64,000 nucleotides of DNA from Dryocola sp032000125. GTDB taxonomy: Bacteria; Pseudomonadota; Gammaproteobacteria; Enterobacterales; Enterobacteriaceae. Position 1 is the first letter of the stretch. The number at the start of each line of letters is the position of its first letter. Under the pieces are notes generated by a model. It had not been told where the DNA came from and did no database searches. It saw only the letters and a program-made list of their open reading frames with translations. The stretch is from NCBI GenBank assembly GCA_032000125.1, contig DAMALH010000010.1, forward strand, positions 1-64,000, in the 5' to 3' direction. Below, piece after piece: positions 40,699 through 49,721 of this stretch. Made by a program: the position numbers and the translations under genes.

Positions 40699-41832
40699 AT
40701 GATAAAATACAAACTTAAATTGATGCCTTTATTGGTATCGGTAACCCTAATGAGCGGTTGCACAGTACTTCCCGGTAGCAATATGTCGACGATGGGAAAA
40801 GATGTTATCAAGCAGCAGGATGCAGATTTCGATCTGGATCGCATGGTTAACGTCTATCCGTTAACGCCGCGGCTGGTTGAACAATTACGCGTGCGTCCCG
40901 CCGTTGCGCAGCCAAATATGTCGCTGGACCAGGAGATATCCGCTTACCAGTACCGCGTCGGGCCGGGAGACGTGCTTAACGTCACCGTCTGGGATCACCC
41001 GGAGTTGACCACCCCGGCCGGCCAGTATCGTAGCTCAAGCGATGCCGGCAACTGGGTGCAGTCTGACGGCACCATGTTCTATCCGTATGTGGGCAAAGTA
41101 AAAGTGACCGGCAAAACCCTTGCCGAAATCCGCAGTGATATTACCGGCCGCCTTGCGCAGTACATTGCCGATCCGCAGGTAGACGTTAATATCGCCGCCT
41201 TCCGCTCGCAAAAAGCCTACGTCTCAGGCCAGGTGAATAAATCCGGCCAGCAGGCCATCACCAACGTTCCGCTGACGATCCTCGACGCTATCAACGCCGC
41301 AGGCGGCCTGACTGACGCGGCCGACTGGCGCAACGTGGTGCTGACGCACAACGGCCAGGAAAAACGTATTTCATTGCAGGCGCTGATGCAAAACGGCGAT
41401 CTGAGTCAGAACCACCTGCTGTATCCGGGCGACATTCTGTTTGTTCCGCGCAACGACGACCTGAAAGTCTTCGTAATGGGCGAAGTGAAGAAACAAACCA
41501 CCCTGAAAATGGACTTCAGCGGCATGACGCTGACCGAAGCGCTCGGCCAGGCAGAAGGGCTGGATATGACCTCGTCTAACGCCAGCGGCATCTTCGTGAT
41601 TCGTCCACTGAAAGGCCAGCAGGGCGGCAAGATCGCCAATATTTACCAGCTCGATATGTCCGATGCGACCTCGCTGGTGATGGGCACGGAATTCCACCTG
41701 CAGCCTTACGATGTTGTGTACGTCACAACCGCACCGGTAACGCGCTGGAACCGTCTGATCAACCAGTTGCTGCCAACCATCAGCGGTGTTCGTTATATGA
41801 CGGATACGGCCAAAGATGTCCATACATGGTAA
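40699..41832 (+). CDS. wza: colanic acid outer-membrane export channel lipoprotein Wza
   Basis: Octameric outer-membrane translocon for colanic acid. It has 377 residues (E. coli 379). The signal peptide ends in the lipobox LMSGC, lipidation at Cys21, followed by TVLPGSNMSTMGKDVI. The PES domain (YRVGPGDVLNVTVWDHPEL, near 90) and two SLBB-type domains (AYVSGQVNKSGQQAITNVPL, VFVMGEVKKQTTLKMDFSG) precede the C-terminal amphipathic helix RWNRLINQLLPTISGVRY that forms the membrane barrel. It is first gene of the operon, with wzb six bases downstream. Confidence 0.97.
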   Translation: MIKYKLKLMPLLVSVTLMSGCTVLPGSNMSTMGKDVIKQQDADFDLDRMVNVYPLTPRLVEQLRVRPAVAQPNMSLDQEISAYQYRVGPGDVLNVTVWDHPELTTPAGQYRSSSDAGNWVQSDGTMFYPYVGKVKVTGKTLAEIRSDITGRLAQYIADPQVDVNIAAFRSQKAYVSGQVNKSGQQAITNVPLTILDAINAAGGLTDAADWRNVVLTHNGQEKRISLQALMQNGDLSQNHLLYPGDILFVPRNDDLKVFVMGEVKKQTTLKMDFSGMTLTEALGQAEGLDMTSSNASGIFVIRPLKGQQGGKIANIYQLDMSDATSLVMGTEFHLQPYDVVYVTTAPVTRWNRLINQLLPTISGVRYMTDTAKDVHTW

Positions 41833-41838
41833 CGCCCT

Positions 41839-42282
41839 ATGTTTAATAAAATTCTTGTGGTGTGTGTGGGGAATATTTGCCGGTCGCCAACCGGCGAACG
41901 CCTGCTGAAGGCATACCATCCCTCGCTGACCGTTAAATCGGCGGGGCTGGGAGCGCTAGTAGGGAAGGGAGCCGACGCAAGCGCTGCAAGCGTCGCGCAG
42001 GAGCATAATCTTTCCCTTGATGGCCACTGCGCGCAGCAGGTTTCCGGCCGGATGTGCCGTGATTACGATCTAATCCTCACCATGGAAAAACGCCATATTT
42101 CCGCGATCTGCGAAATGGCGCCTGAGATGCGCGGCAAAGTGATGCTCTTTGGTCACTGGGATGCGGAGCGGGAAATTCCCGATCCCTATCGCAAAAGTCG
42201 CGACGCTTTTGAAGCCGTCTTCGACCTTCTCGATCTTTCCGCCCAAAAGTGGGCTAACGCACTCAACGCTCATCAGGGATAA
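41839..42282 (+). CDS. wzb: low molecular weight protein-tyrosine phosphatase Wzb
   Basis: Dephosphorylates the tyrosine cluster of Wzc and so cycles the kinase during colanic acid export. It has 147 residues. The P-loop CVGNICRS starts at catalytic Cys9 with Arg15, and the general acid Asp lies in IPDPYRKSRDAFE. It is two bases from wzc. Confidence 0.97.
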   Translation: MFNKILVVCVGNICRSPTGERLLKAYHPSLTVKSAGLGALVGKGADASAASVAQEHNLSLDGHCAQQVSGRMCRDYDLILTMEKRHISAICEMAPEMRGKVMLFGHWDAEREIPDPYRKSRDAFEAVFDLLDLSAQKWANALNAHQG

Positions 42283-42284
42283 CA

Positions 42285-44453
42285 ATGACTGACAAAGTAC
42301 ATCGTTCGGGCGCCCCGACCGAGGGCAATGACGAAATCGATATTGGCCGTCTGTTTGGCACCGTGCTTGAAGCCCGCTGGTGGGTGCTTGGCATTACGGC
42401 GGTTTTCGCGCTGCTGGCGGTGATTTACGTACTGCTTGCCACGCCAATCTATAAAGCCGATGCGCTGGTGCAAATCGAACAAAACGCGGGCAATTCGCTG
42501 GTGAACGACATCAGCTCTGCGCTTTCCAATAAGCCGCCGGCTTCCGCCGCGGAGATACAGCTAATCCAGTCTCGCCTGGTGCTGGGGAAAACCGTTGACG
42601 ACCTCAACCTGGATATCGCCGTGGAGAAAAACAGTTTCTGGCTGTTCGGCGCCGGCTGGGATCGCCTTCATGGACGCCAGAATGACACCGTAAAAGTTAC
42701 CGATTTCAATCTGCCCGCGGGCGCGGGCAAAGATATCTTCACCGTTGAAGTGCTCAGCCCAACCCAGTATCTGCTGACCAGCGACAACGGTTTTAGTGCC
42801 AAAGGGCAGGTTGGCCAGACGCTGAATAAAGACGGCGTTTCTATGAAGATAGCCGGCATTCAGGCGCAGGAAGGCGATACCTTCACCGTCACTAAATACT
42901 CCACGCTCGGCATGATTAATCAGCTTCTGGGCAATCTGACCGTTGCTGAAAACGGTAAGGATACCGGGGTGCTGAGCCTGTCTTATACCGGTGAAGATAA
43001 AGATCGCATTCGTGCCATCCTCGACAGCATCACCCGTAACTACCTCGAGCAGAACGTTCAGCGTAAATCGGAAGAGGCGGCGAAGAGCCTTAAATTCCTC
43101 GCTGAACAGCTACCGGAAGTACGCAGCCGTCTGGATGCGGCAGAAAACAAGCTGAATGCCTACCGTCAGCAGCAGGACTCGGTGGATCTGTCGCTGGAGG
43201 CGAAATCCGTTCTCGACACCATGGTGAACATTGATGCGCAGCTCAATGAACTGACCTTCAAAGAAGCCGAAATCTCCAAGCTTTACACCAAAGCTCACCC
43301 GGCTTACCGCACGCTGCTGGAAAAACGTCGGACGCTGGAAGATGAAAAAGCCCGTCTGAACGGCCGCGTCACCGCCATGCCGAAAACGCAGCAGGAAATT
43401 GTGCGTTTAACCCGCGACGTGGAGTCCGGCCAGCAGGTATACATGCAACTGCTGAATAAACAGCAGGAGCTGAAAATTACCGAGGCCAGCACCGTGGGCG
43501 ACGTGCGCATCGTTGATTCGGCCATCACCCAGCCTGGCATCGTTAAGCCGCAGAAGGTCCTGATCGTGCTGGGCGCCATTATTCTTGGCCTGATGCTGTC
43601 GATTGTCGGCGTGCTGCTGCGCTCTCTGTTCAACCGCGGCATTGAAAGCCCGGCGGTTCTGGAAGACGCGGGGCTCAACGTTTACGCCAGCATTCCGCTG
43701 TCCGAATGGCAGAAATCCCGCGACAACGCTACCGCGCGTAACGTCAAAGGGGCGAGACGCAATAAACAAAGCCAGCTACTGGCAATGGGTAATCCAACGG
43801 ATCTGGCGATTGAAGCTATCCGCAGCCTGCGTACCAGCCTGCACTTCGCCATGCTGCAGGCGCCCAACAATGTGCTGATGCTCACCGGGGTAAGTCCGTC
43901 CATCGGTAAAACATTTGTCTGCGCCAACCTCGCCGCGGTAATTAGCCAGACCAACAAGCGCGTGCTGCTTATCGACTGCGATATGCGCAAGGGCTATACC
44001 CACGAACTGTTGGGCACCACCAACGTGAACGGGCTTTCCGACGTGCTTTCCGGCCAGGGGGATATTGCGAGCTGCGCGCAAAAAACTTCCGTGCCTGATT
44101 TCGATCTCGTCCCGCGTGGGCAGGTGCCGCCAAACCCTTCCGAACTGCTGATGAGCGATCGCTTCGGCGAACTGGTGAAGTGGGCAAGCGCGCACTATGA
44201 CCTGGTACTGATTGATACCCCGCCAATCCTTGCCGTTACCGACGCCGCCGTCGTTGGCCGTCACGCAGGTACCACGCTGATGGTTGCCCGCTATGCGGTA
44301 AACACGTTGAAAGAGGTGCAAACCAGCCTCAGCCGCTTCGAACAGAACGGTATCCACGTGCGCGGCGTGATCCTCAACTCTATCTTCCGTCGTGCGGCGG
44401 GATATGAGGATTACGGGTATTACGAGTACGAATATAAATCTGACACTAAATAA
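42285..44453 (+). CDS. wzc: tyrosine autokinase Wzc, polysaccharide co-polymerase
   Basis: Inner-membrane BY-kinase that controls chain length and export with Wza. It has 722 residues. A first membrane helix at about 32-52 is followed by a large periplasmic coiled-coil domain, a second helix at about 427-447 (VLIVLGAIILGLMLSIVGVLL) and the cytoplasmic kinase. The kinase has Walker A GVSPSIGKTFVCAN, Walker A' VLLIDCDMRKG and Walker B YDLVLIDTPPIL. Six tyrosines form the C-terminal cluster (GYEDYGYYEYEYKSD) that is autophosphorylated and reset by Wzb. Confidence 0.97.
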   Translation: MTDKVHRSGAPTEGNDEIDIGRLFGTVLEARWWVLGITAVFALLAVIYVLLATPIYKADALVQIEQNAGNSLVNDISSALSNKPPASAAEIQLIQSRLVLGKTVDDLNLDIAVEKNSFWLFGAGWDRLHGRQNDTVKVTDFNLPAGAGKDIFTVEVLSPTQYLLTSDNGFSAKGQVGQTLNKDGVSMKIAGIQAQEGDTFTVTKYSTLGMINQLLGNLTVAENGKDTGVLSLSYTGEDKDRIRAILDSITRNYLEQNVQRKSEEAAKSLKFLAEQLPEVRSRLDAAENKLNAYRQQQDSVDLSLEAKSVLDTMVNIDAQLNELTFKEAEISKLYTKAHPAYRTLLEKRRTLEDEKARLNGRVTAMPKTQQEIVRLTRDVESGQQVYMQLLNKQQELKITEASTVGDVRIVDSAITQPGIVKPQKVLIVLGAIILGLMLSIVGVLLRSLFNRGIESPAVLEDAGLNVYASIPLSEWQKSRDNATARNVKGARRNKQSQLLAMGNPTDLAIEAIRSLRTSLHFAMLQAPNNVLMLTGVSPSIGKTFVCANLAAVISQTNKRVLLIDCDMRKGYTHELLGTTNVNGLSDVLSGQGDIASCAQKTSVPDFDLVPRGQVPPNPSELLMSDRFGELVKWASAHYDLVLIDTPPILAVTDAAVVGRHAGTTLMVARYAVNTLKEVQTSLSRFEQNGIHVRGVILNSIFRRAAGYEDYGYYEYEYKSDTK

Positions 44454-44460
44454 ATATCTC

Positions 44461-44541
44461 CTCACCCTGACCTCTGAAGCTGCGAGGGAGCTGGATCGGG
44501 TTAGTTTGCTTCCTTGCGCTTTCAGGCAGAGGCGGGGTGAG
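44461..44541. repeat. palindromic intergenic repeat between wzc and wcaA
   Basis: The ends CTCACCC-tga-CCTCTG (44461-44476) and CAGAGG-cg-GGGTGAG (44527-44541) are inverted copies. The inner arms GAAGCTGCGAGGGAG and CTTCCTTGCGCTTTC continue the imperfect helix. The unit looks like a short enterobacterial palindromic repeat. Its right end (AGAGGCGGGGTGAGGGT) resembles that of the element before wcaJ. Confidence 0.55.
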
Positions 44542-44578
44542 GGTAAAAGTGCATCAACAAGAATGTTTGGGGAATGTT

Positions 44579-45427
44579 ATGACTATCACTACATCGCGCC
44601 CGCTGATTTCTATTTATATGCCTACCTGGAATCGTCAGCAACTGGCGATCCGCGCCATCAAATCGGTGCTGCGTCAGGATTTCGAAAACTGGGAAATGAT
44701 CATCGTAGACGATTGTTCTTCCTCATATGAACAGTTACAGCGTTACGTTGAAGATCTCAACGATGCCCGCGTGCGCTATTCCCGCAATGATTTTAACTCC
44801 GGAGCCTGCGCGGTGCGTAACCAGGCCATTCGACAGGCGAGCGGAGAGTTTATTACGGGTATTGATGACGATGACGAATGGACGCCGAACCGGCTGTCGG
44901 TTTTCCTCGAGCACAAGCATCAACTGGTGACCCATGCTTTTCTGTATGCGAACGACTACGTTTGCAAAGGCCAGGTTTATTCGCAGCCTGCAAGCCTGCC
45001 GCTGTACCCAAAATCGCCGTACTCGCTGAAGCTGTTCTATAAGCGCAACATCATCGGCAATCAGATTTTCACTTACACAAAACGTTTCCAGCTTTGCCTG
45101 TTTGATGTCGAACTGCCTGCCGCACAAGACTACGACGTCTTTCTTCGCATGGTAGTGGCGAACGGGGAGCCGTGGAAAGTGGATGAAGCCACTCAGGTGC
45201 TGCACATTAACCATGGCGGAATCAAAATCGGCCAGTCGGCGAAAAAATTCGCGGGTTACTTTAATTTTTATAGAAAACATAAAGATAAATTCGACCGCAC
45301 CAGCAGAAAGTATCAGCTCTTTACGCTTTATAAGATTCGCAACAAACGCATGTCCGTGCGTACCTTTATGGCGTTACTGACGCTGCGCAATACCAAACGC
45401 CTGGCTCACGGCTTACTGGGGAAATAA
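44579..45427 (+). CDS. wcaA: colanic acid glycosyltransferase WcaA (GT2)
   Basis: Family 2 glycosyltransferase of the colanic acid repeat unit. With the start at 44579 it has 282 residues (E. coli 279), beginning MTITTSRPLISIYMPTWNRQ. GGGGAA precedes the ATG; a longer frame reaches back into the palindromic repeat and is not used. GT-A features are IIVDDCSSSYEQL and the TGIDDDDEWTPNRL motif near residue 95. It is separated from wzc by the 125-base gap with the repeat, so it marks the start of the synthesis part of the operon. The exact sugar transferred is not fixed by the sequence. Confidence 0.95.
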   Translation: MTITTSRPLISIYMPTWNRQQLAIRAIKSVLRQDFENWEMIIVDDCSSSYEQLQRYVEDLNDARVRYSRNDFNSGACAVRNQAIRQASGEFITGIDDDDEWTPNRLSVFLEHKHQLVTHAFLYANDYVCKGQVYSQPASLPLYPKSPYSLKLFYKRNIIGNQIFTYTKRFQLCLFDVELPAAQDYDVFLRMVVANGEPWKVDEATQVLHINHGGIKIGQSAKKFAGYFNFYRKHKDKFDRTSRKYQLFTLYKIRNKRMSVRTFMALLTLRNTKRLAHGLLGK

Positions 45428-45429
45428 TC

Positions 45430-45933
45430 GTGCTGGAAGATTTACGTGCTAATTCCTGGAACCCTCGACCTTGCTTTATGGTGCTGGCCTATCGCGTTGC
45501 GCATTTCTGCTCAGTCTGGCGTAAGAAAAACGTGCTTAATAACCTGTGGGCCGCGCCGGTACTGATTATTTACCGCATTGTAACTGAATGCCTGATGGGC
45601 TACGAAATACAGGCAGCAGCCACCATTGGCCGACGTTTTACCATTCATCACGGTTACGGCGTGGTTATCAGTAAATTTGCGATCGTCGGCGATGATTTTG
45701 CTATTCGTCATGGGGTGACGATAGGCGGACGCGGCGGCATCGGCGGCCGCGATAAAAGCCAGGCTCGCCCGGTGATTGGCAACGGCGTTGAAGTCGGTGC
45801 CAACGTGATGATCATCGGTCCTATCACCATTGGTAATAACGTTGTTATTGGGGCCGGCAGCCTTGTGCTGGACAGCGTCCCGGATAATGCGGTGGTGATG
45901 GGCGATAAGGCGCGAGTGAAGGTAATTAAATGA
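45430..45933 (+). CDS. wcaB: colanic acid acetyltransferase WcaB
   Basis: Serine-acetyltransferase-like hexapeptide-repeat enzyme that O-acetylates a colanic acid sugar. It has 167 residues, starting at GTG (MLEDLRANSWNPRPC as in E. coli), two bases after wcaA. The left-handed helix region includes GRRFTIHHGYGVVISKFAIV and the catalytic His in DFAIRHGVTIGG. It carries a short extra Gly-rich turn (GGRGGIGGRDKSQAR) and is five residues longer than the E. coli protein of 162. It overlaps wcaC by four bases. Confidence 0.94.
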   Translation: MLEDLRANSWNPRPCFMVLAYRVAHFCSVWRKKNVLNNLWAAPVLIIYRIVTECLMGYEIQAAATIGRRFTIHHGYGVVISKFAIVGDDFAIRHGVTIGGRGGIGGRDKSQARPVIGNGVEVGANVMIIGPITIGNNVVIGAGSLVLDSVPDNAVVMGDKARVKVIK

Positions 45934-47147
45934 ACATTATGCAATTTAATGTGCGCCTCGCCGAAGGGGGCGCTGCGGGAGTGGCGCTTGACCTGCACCA
46001 GCGCGCGCGCGAAGCAGGGCTGGCTTCACGCTTTATTTACGGTTACGGAAAAGGCGGCAAGAAAAGCGCAAGCCACGACAAGTTTGCCGACGTGGAAAAA
46101 CATACTCCGCGCCTGACCTCGATTGCCAATATCGTCCTGTTCCGCTTCTTCAACCGCGATCCCTTCGGCAACCTGAACAGGCTTTATCGCAAAGTCACCC
46201 GCGCAACCGGCCCGGTGGTACTGCATTTCCATGTCGTTCACAGCTACTGGCTGAACCTTGAAGAGATGGTGACGTTTTGCCAGCGCGTAAAGGCCCATAA
46301 GCCGGGCGTGACTTTTGTCTGGACGCTGCATGACCACTGGAGCATTACCGGACGCTGCGCGTTTCTTGATGGCTGCGAAGGCTGGAAAACCGGCTGCGCA
46401 AAATGCCCTACGCTGAACAACTATCCGCCGGTTAAGGTTGACCGTGCTCACCTGCTGGTGGACACCAAACGTCAGCTGTTTCGGGAAATGCTGGCGCTGG
46501 GCTGCCATTTTATCTCGCCAAGCCAGCACGTAGCCGATGCTTTTAACCAGATTTACGGGGCAGGGCGCTGCAAAATCATCAATAACGGCATTGATGTGGC
46601 AACCGAGGCGATTCTCGCCGAGCTGCCTTTAACCCAGCTAAGCCACGAAAAACCAAAAGTCGCGGTAGTGGCGCACGATCTGCGCTACGACGGCAAAACT
46701 AATCAAAAGCTGATTCAGGCCATTATGGCGCTGGGTCACGACATCGAGCTGCACACCTTCGGCAAGTTTTCGCCGTTTAACGGCCCGAACGTGGTGAACC
46801 ATGGCTATATGACCGACAAGAAAGCGCTGATGAGCGAGCTTAATGAAATGGACTCGCTGGTGTTCAGCTCAAAAGTAGACAACTACCCGCTGATCCTGTG
46901 TGAGGCTTTGTCCATCGGCGTGCCGGTGATTGCCACGCAAAGCGATGCCGCAGATGAAGTGCTGCGCAAAGTTGGCGGCAAAACCTTCAGCGAGGCTCAG
47001 GTACTGGAACTGGTGAAACTGCCGAAAGCCGAGCTTGCGCAGAAGGTATTCGGCATGGACTTACCGGGCTTTAAAACGACAAGCCGCAAATCTTACAGCG
47101 GCAAACAGATGCTGGAGGAGTATGTCTCGTTCTATCAGAATCTGTAG
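45930..47147 (+). CDS. wcaC: colanic acid glycosyltransferase WcaC (GT4)
   Basis: Retaining GT-B glycosyltransferase of family 4 acting on the lipid-linked repeat unit in the cytoplasm. It has 405 residues. N-terminal features are MNIMQFNVRLAEGGAAGVAL and LHDHWSITGRCAFLDGC with the Cys-rich KTGCAKCPTL. The C-terminal donor domain has LILCEALSIGVPVIATQSDAA with the E-x7-E motif region. It overlaps wcaB by four bases and wcaD by 26 bases. Confidence 0.94.
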   Translation: MNIMQFNVRLAEGGAAGVALDLHQRAREAGLASRFIYGYGKGGKKSASHDKFADVEKHTPRLTSIANIVLFRFFNRDPFGNLNRLYRKVTRATGPVVLHFHVVHSYWLNLEEMVTFCQRVKAHKPGVTFVWTLHDHWSITGRCAFLDGCEGWKTGCAKCPTLNNYPPVKVDRAHLLVDTKRQLFREMLALGCHFISPSQHVADAFNQIYGAGRCKIINNGIDVATEAILAELPLTQLSHEKPKVAVVAHDLRYDGKTNQKLIQAIMALGHDIELHTFGKFSPFNGPNVVNHGYMTDKKALMSELNEMDSLVFSSKVDNYPLILCEALSIGVPVIATQSDAADEVLRKVGGKTFSEAQVLELVKLPKAELAQKVFGMDLPGFKTTSRKSYSGKQMLEEYVSFYQNL

Positions 47148-48342
47148 CTATCTGCTGTTACCGTTCATCTATCTGGTGGTCAACGTAAAGCTTGCCTCAC
47201 TCGGCGAAAGCTTTCCGGTAACGGTAGTGACCTTCTTACCCGCCATCCTCTTTTTGTACATTGAACGTATCAGCGTTAAAAAACTTATGATTGCGCTGGG
47301 TATCGGCGGCGGGCTAATCGCCTTTAACTACATTTTTGGCAAATCGCTGAACGCCAGCAAGTATGTCACCTCGACATTGTTGTTTGTTTACATCGTCATC
47401 ATCCTGGCAATGACCTGGAGTTGCCGCTTTAAAACGATTTCACTGCGCAATCACCGAAAAATATTGCGCTTATTTTATATCGTTGTCGGCATTATTGTGA
47501 CGCTGGCGGCGGCAGAGATGGCACAGATTATTCTTACCGGCGGCAGCAGCCTGATTGAGAAAATTTCGAAGTTTCTTATTTACAGTAACAGCTATGTATT
47601 GAACTTTATTAGCTTTGGCGGAAGGCGCACTACCGCACTTTATTTTGAGCCAGCATTTTTCGCTCTGGCATTAATCTCAATTTGGCTAAGCATTAAACAG
47701 TTTGGTATCAAAACGCCGAAAACTGATGGTATGATTCTTTTAGGCGTTATCCTGTCGGGGTCTTTCTCAGGGGTGATGACTATCATTCTGTTTTACTCCC
47801 TTGAATGGGCGTTCCAATACCTTAACAAAAGTGCCATAAAGAAGAAGTTGCCGCTGGCTATTATTTCTTTAGCAGTATTTTTAGTAGGGTTAATATTTGC
47901 TTTCCCGTATATCGCCACGCGTCTTGGTGATTTAGGTACCGAAGGATCGTCATCTTATTATCGTATTATTGGCCCGCTGGCCATGGTTGGATATTCTCTG
48001 ACGAATATCGATGGCGTAGTACGTTTTGGTTCTTTATATGAATATGTCGCATCATTCGGAATCTTTAACGGTGCGGACGTCGGTAAAACAGTAGACAATG
48101 GCCTGTATCTGCTGATTATTTATTTTTCCTGGTTTGCAGTGTTGTTGACGATTTGGTACATGGGAAAAATCGTTAAAATGATGCGCACGGCGTTTGGTAA
48201 TAATGAAAATTTCCGCGTGCAGCTCTGGCTTTTTACACCAGTATCACTGTTTTTTACCGGTTCAATTTTTAGCCCGGAATATGCTTTCTTGATTGTTTGT
48301 CCGTTTATTTTACGTAAGGCACTCAAGATAACGAACCGCTGA
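47122..48342 (+). CDS. wcaD: colanic acid polymerase WcaD
   Basis: Predicted Wzy-type polymerase that joins repeat units at the periplasmic face of the inner membrane. With the start at 47122 it has 406 residues (E. coli 405), beginning MSRSIRICSYLLLPFIYLVV, with about ten membrane helices. A large periplasmic part includes GTEGSSSYYRIIGPLAMVG. The longer frame from 47035 overlaps wcaC further and is not used. GGAGGAG lies just before the chosen ATG, within the end of wcaC. It is AT-richer than its neighbours, which is usual for polymerase genes. Confidence 0.93.
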   Translation: MSRSIRICSYLLLPFIYLVVNVKLASLGESFPVTVVTFLPAILFLYIERISVKKLMIALGIGGGLIAFNYIFGKSLNASKYVTSTLLFVYIVIILAMTWSCRFKTISLRNHRKILRLFYIVVGIIVTLAAAEMAQIILTGGSSLIEKISKFLIYSNSYVLNFISFGGRRTTALYFEPAFFALALISIWLSIKQFGIKTPKTDGMILLGVILSGSFSGVMTIILFYSLEWAFQYLNKSAIKKKLPLAIISLAVFLVGLIFAFPYIATRLGDLGTEGSSSYYRIIGPLAMVGYSLTNIDGVVRFGSLYEYVASFGIFNGADVGKTVDNGLYLLIIYFSWFAVLLTIWYMGKIVKMMRTAFGNNENFRVQLWLFTPVSLFFTGSIFSPEYAFLIVCPFILRKALKITNR

Positions 48343-48356
48343 TGAGGCCCGCAATC

Positions 48357-49109
48357 ATGTTATTAAGTGTAATCACCGTTGCCTGGAGAAACTTAGCCGG
48401 GGTGGAAAAGACCTGGCGGTCGCTGGCCCATCTGGCGCAGGCATCCGACATCGACTTTGAGTGGATTGTGGTTGACGGTAACTCGCAGGACGGCACGGCG
48501 GAATTTCTGCAAAACCTCAACGGGCAGTACAACTTACGCTTCGTTAGCGAGAAAGATAACGGCATCTATGATGCGATGAACAAAGGCATCGATATGGCCC
48601 GTGGCCGTTATGCCTTGTTTCTCAACTCCGGTGACATCTTCCATCAGGACATTGCGCAGGTTGCGCGCCAGCTCGCCGCGATGCCCGCCAAAGATAACGC
48701 TATGATCATCGGCGATGCGTTATTAGATTTCGGCGACGGAACGAAAATGCAGCGTCGCGCCAAGCCTGGCTGCTATATTTATCACAGCCTGCCTGCGAGC
48801 CATCAGGCGATATTTTTCCCGCTGGCAGGCCTGCGCAAACATTCCTACGATCTGCAATATAAAGTCTCTTCAGATTATGCGCTGGCGGCCAAATTGTACA
48901 AAAATGGCTACGCATTTAAGCGCGTCAAGGGGCTGGTATCCGAATTTTCTATGGGCGGCGTTTCCACGTCCAATAATATTGAATTGTGTCGCGATGCAAA
49001 AAACGTTCAGCGCAAAATATTAGGCGTGCCGGGTTTTATTGCTGAACTGTCATTCAAGCTTCGCCTGCGCACAACCGGTAAAGCAAAAGCGCTCTACAAC
49101 AAAGCGTAA
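48357..49109 (+). CDS. wcaE: colanic acid glycosyltransferase WcaE (GT2)
   Basis: Family 2 glycosyltransferase of the colanic acid pathway. From ATG 48357 it has 250 residues starting MLLSVITVAWRNLAGVEKTW, matching the E. coli start (248 residues). ATG 48342, overlapping the wcaD stop, would add MRPAI. Features are WIVVDGNSQDGTAEFL, DNGIYDAMNKGIDMARG and FLNSGDIFHQD, the typical GT-A donor-binding elements. It follows wcaD closely and precedes wcaF by 18 bases. Confidence 0.94.
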   Translation: MLLSVITVAWRNLAGVEKTWRSLAHLAQASDIDFEWIVVDGNSQDGTAEFLQNLNGQYNLRFVSEKDNGIYDAMNKGIDMARGRYALFLNSGDIFHQDIAQVARQLAAMPAKDNAMIIGDALLDFGDGTKMQRRAKPGCYIYHSLPASHQAIFFPLAGLRKHSYDLQYKVSSDYALAAKLYKNGYAFKRVKGLVSEFSMGGVSTSNNIELCRDAKNVQRKILGVPGFIAELSFKLRLRTTGKAKALYNKA

Positions 49110-49127
49110 TTGCCATAAGGAAATATT

Positions 49128-49667
49128 ATGCAGGAACTAAGCGGTTTCTCCGTGCCAAAAGGGTTTCGGGGCGCTAACGGTATTAAAGTTCAGCTTTGGT
49201 GGGCCGTGCAGTCGACATTATTTGCCTGGTCACCGCAGGTGTTGTACCGCTGGCGCGCATTTTTATTACGTTTATTCGGTGCAAAAATTGGCAAGGGCGT
49301 AGTGATCCGTCCGTCAGTAAAAATTACTTACCCATGGAAATTAACGCTTGGCGATTATGCCTGGGTGGGGGATGACGCTGTTTTATACACCCTCGGCGAT
49401 ATCACCATCGGTAAAAATTCCGTGGTGTCACAAAAGTGTTATTTATGTACCGGTAGCCACGATTATATGAGTCAGCATTTTGATATTACCGCCACGCCTG
49501 TGGTGATTGGCGAAAAATGCTGGCTGGCAACGGATGTTTTTGTTTCACCTGGCGTCACGATTGGCGATGGCACCGTCGTAGGTGCCCGCAGCAGCGTTTA
49601 TAAATCATTACCGGCGAATGCCGTTTGCCGGGGTAACCCAGCAGTAAAAATACGCGATCGAGCGTAA
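49128..49667 (+). CDS. wcaF: colanic acid acetyltransferase WcaF
   Basis: Hexapeptide-repeat O-acetyltransferase of the NodL/WcaF group, 179 residues (E. coli 182). The N-terminus LSGFSVPKGFRGANGIKVQL is family-typical. The beta-helix region includes GKGVVIRPSVKITYPWKLTL and GDDAVLYTLGDITIG, and the catalytic His lies in CTGSHDYMSQHFD. With WcaB it provides the acetyl groups of the repeat unit. Confidence 0.95.
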   Translation: MQELSGFSVPKGFRGANGIKVQLWWAVQSTLFAWSPQVLYRWRAFLLRLFGAKIGKGVVIRPSVKITYPWKLTLGDYAWVGDDAVLYTLGDITIGKNSVVSQKCYLCTGSHDYMSQHFDITATPVVIGEKCWLATDVFVSPGVTIGDGTVVGARSSVYKSLPANAVCRGNPAVKIRDRA

Positions 49668-49668
49668 G

Positions 49669-49689
49669 GCCTTTATTTGTAAATAAGGC
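49669..49689 (+). repeat. hairpin between wcaF and gmd
   Basis: GCCTTTATTT-gt-AAATAAGGC, a 9-bp stem with one bulged base, begins two bases after the wcaF stop. No T run follows. It may tune expression or mRNA processing between the transferase genes and the GDP-sugar genes. Confidence 0.4.
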
Positions 49690-49721
49690 AATTAATTTCC
49701 TCTTCAATCACAGGACTTATT

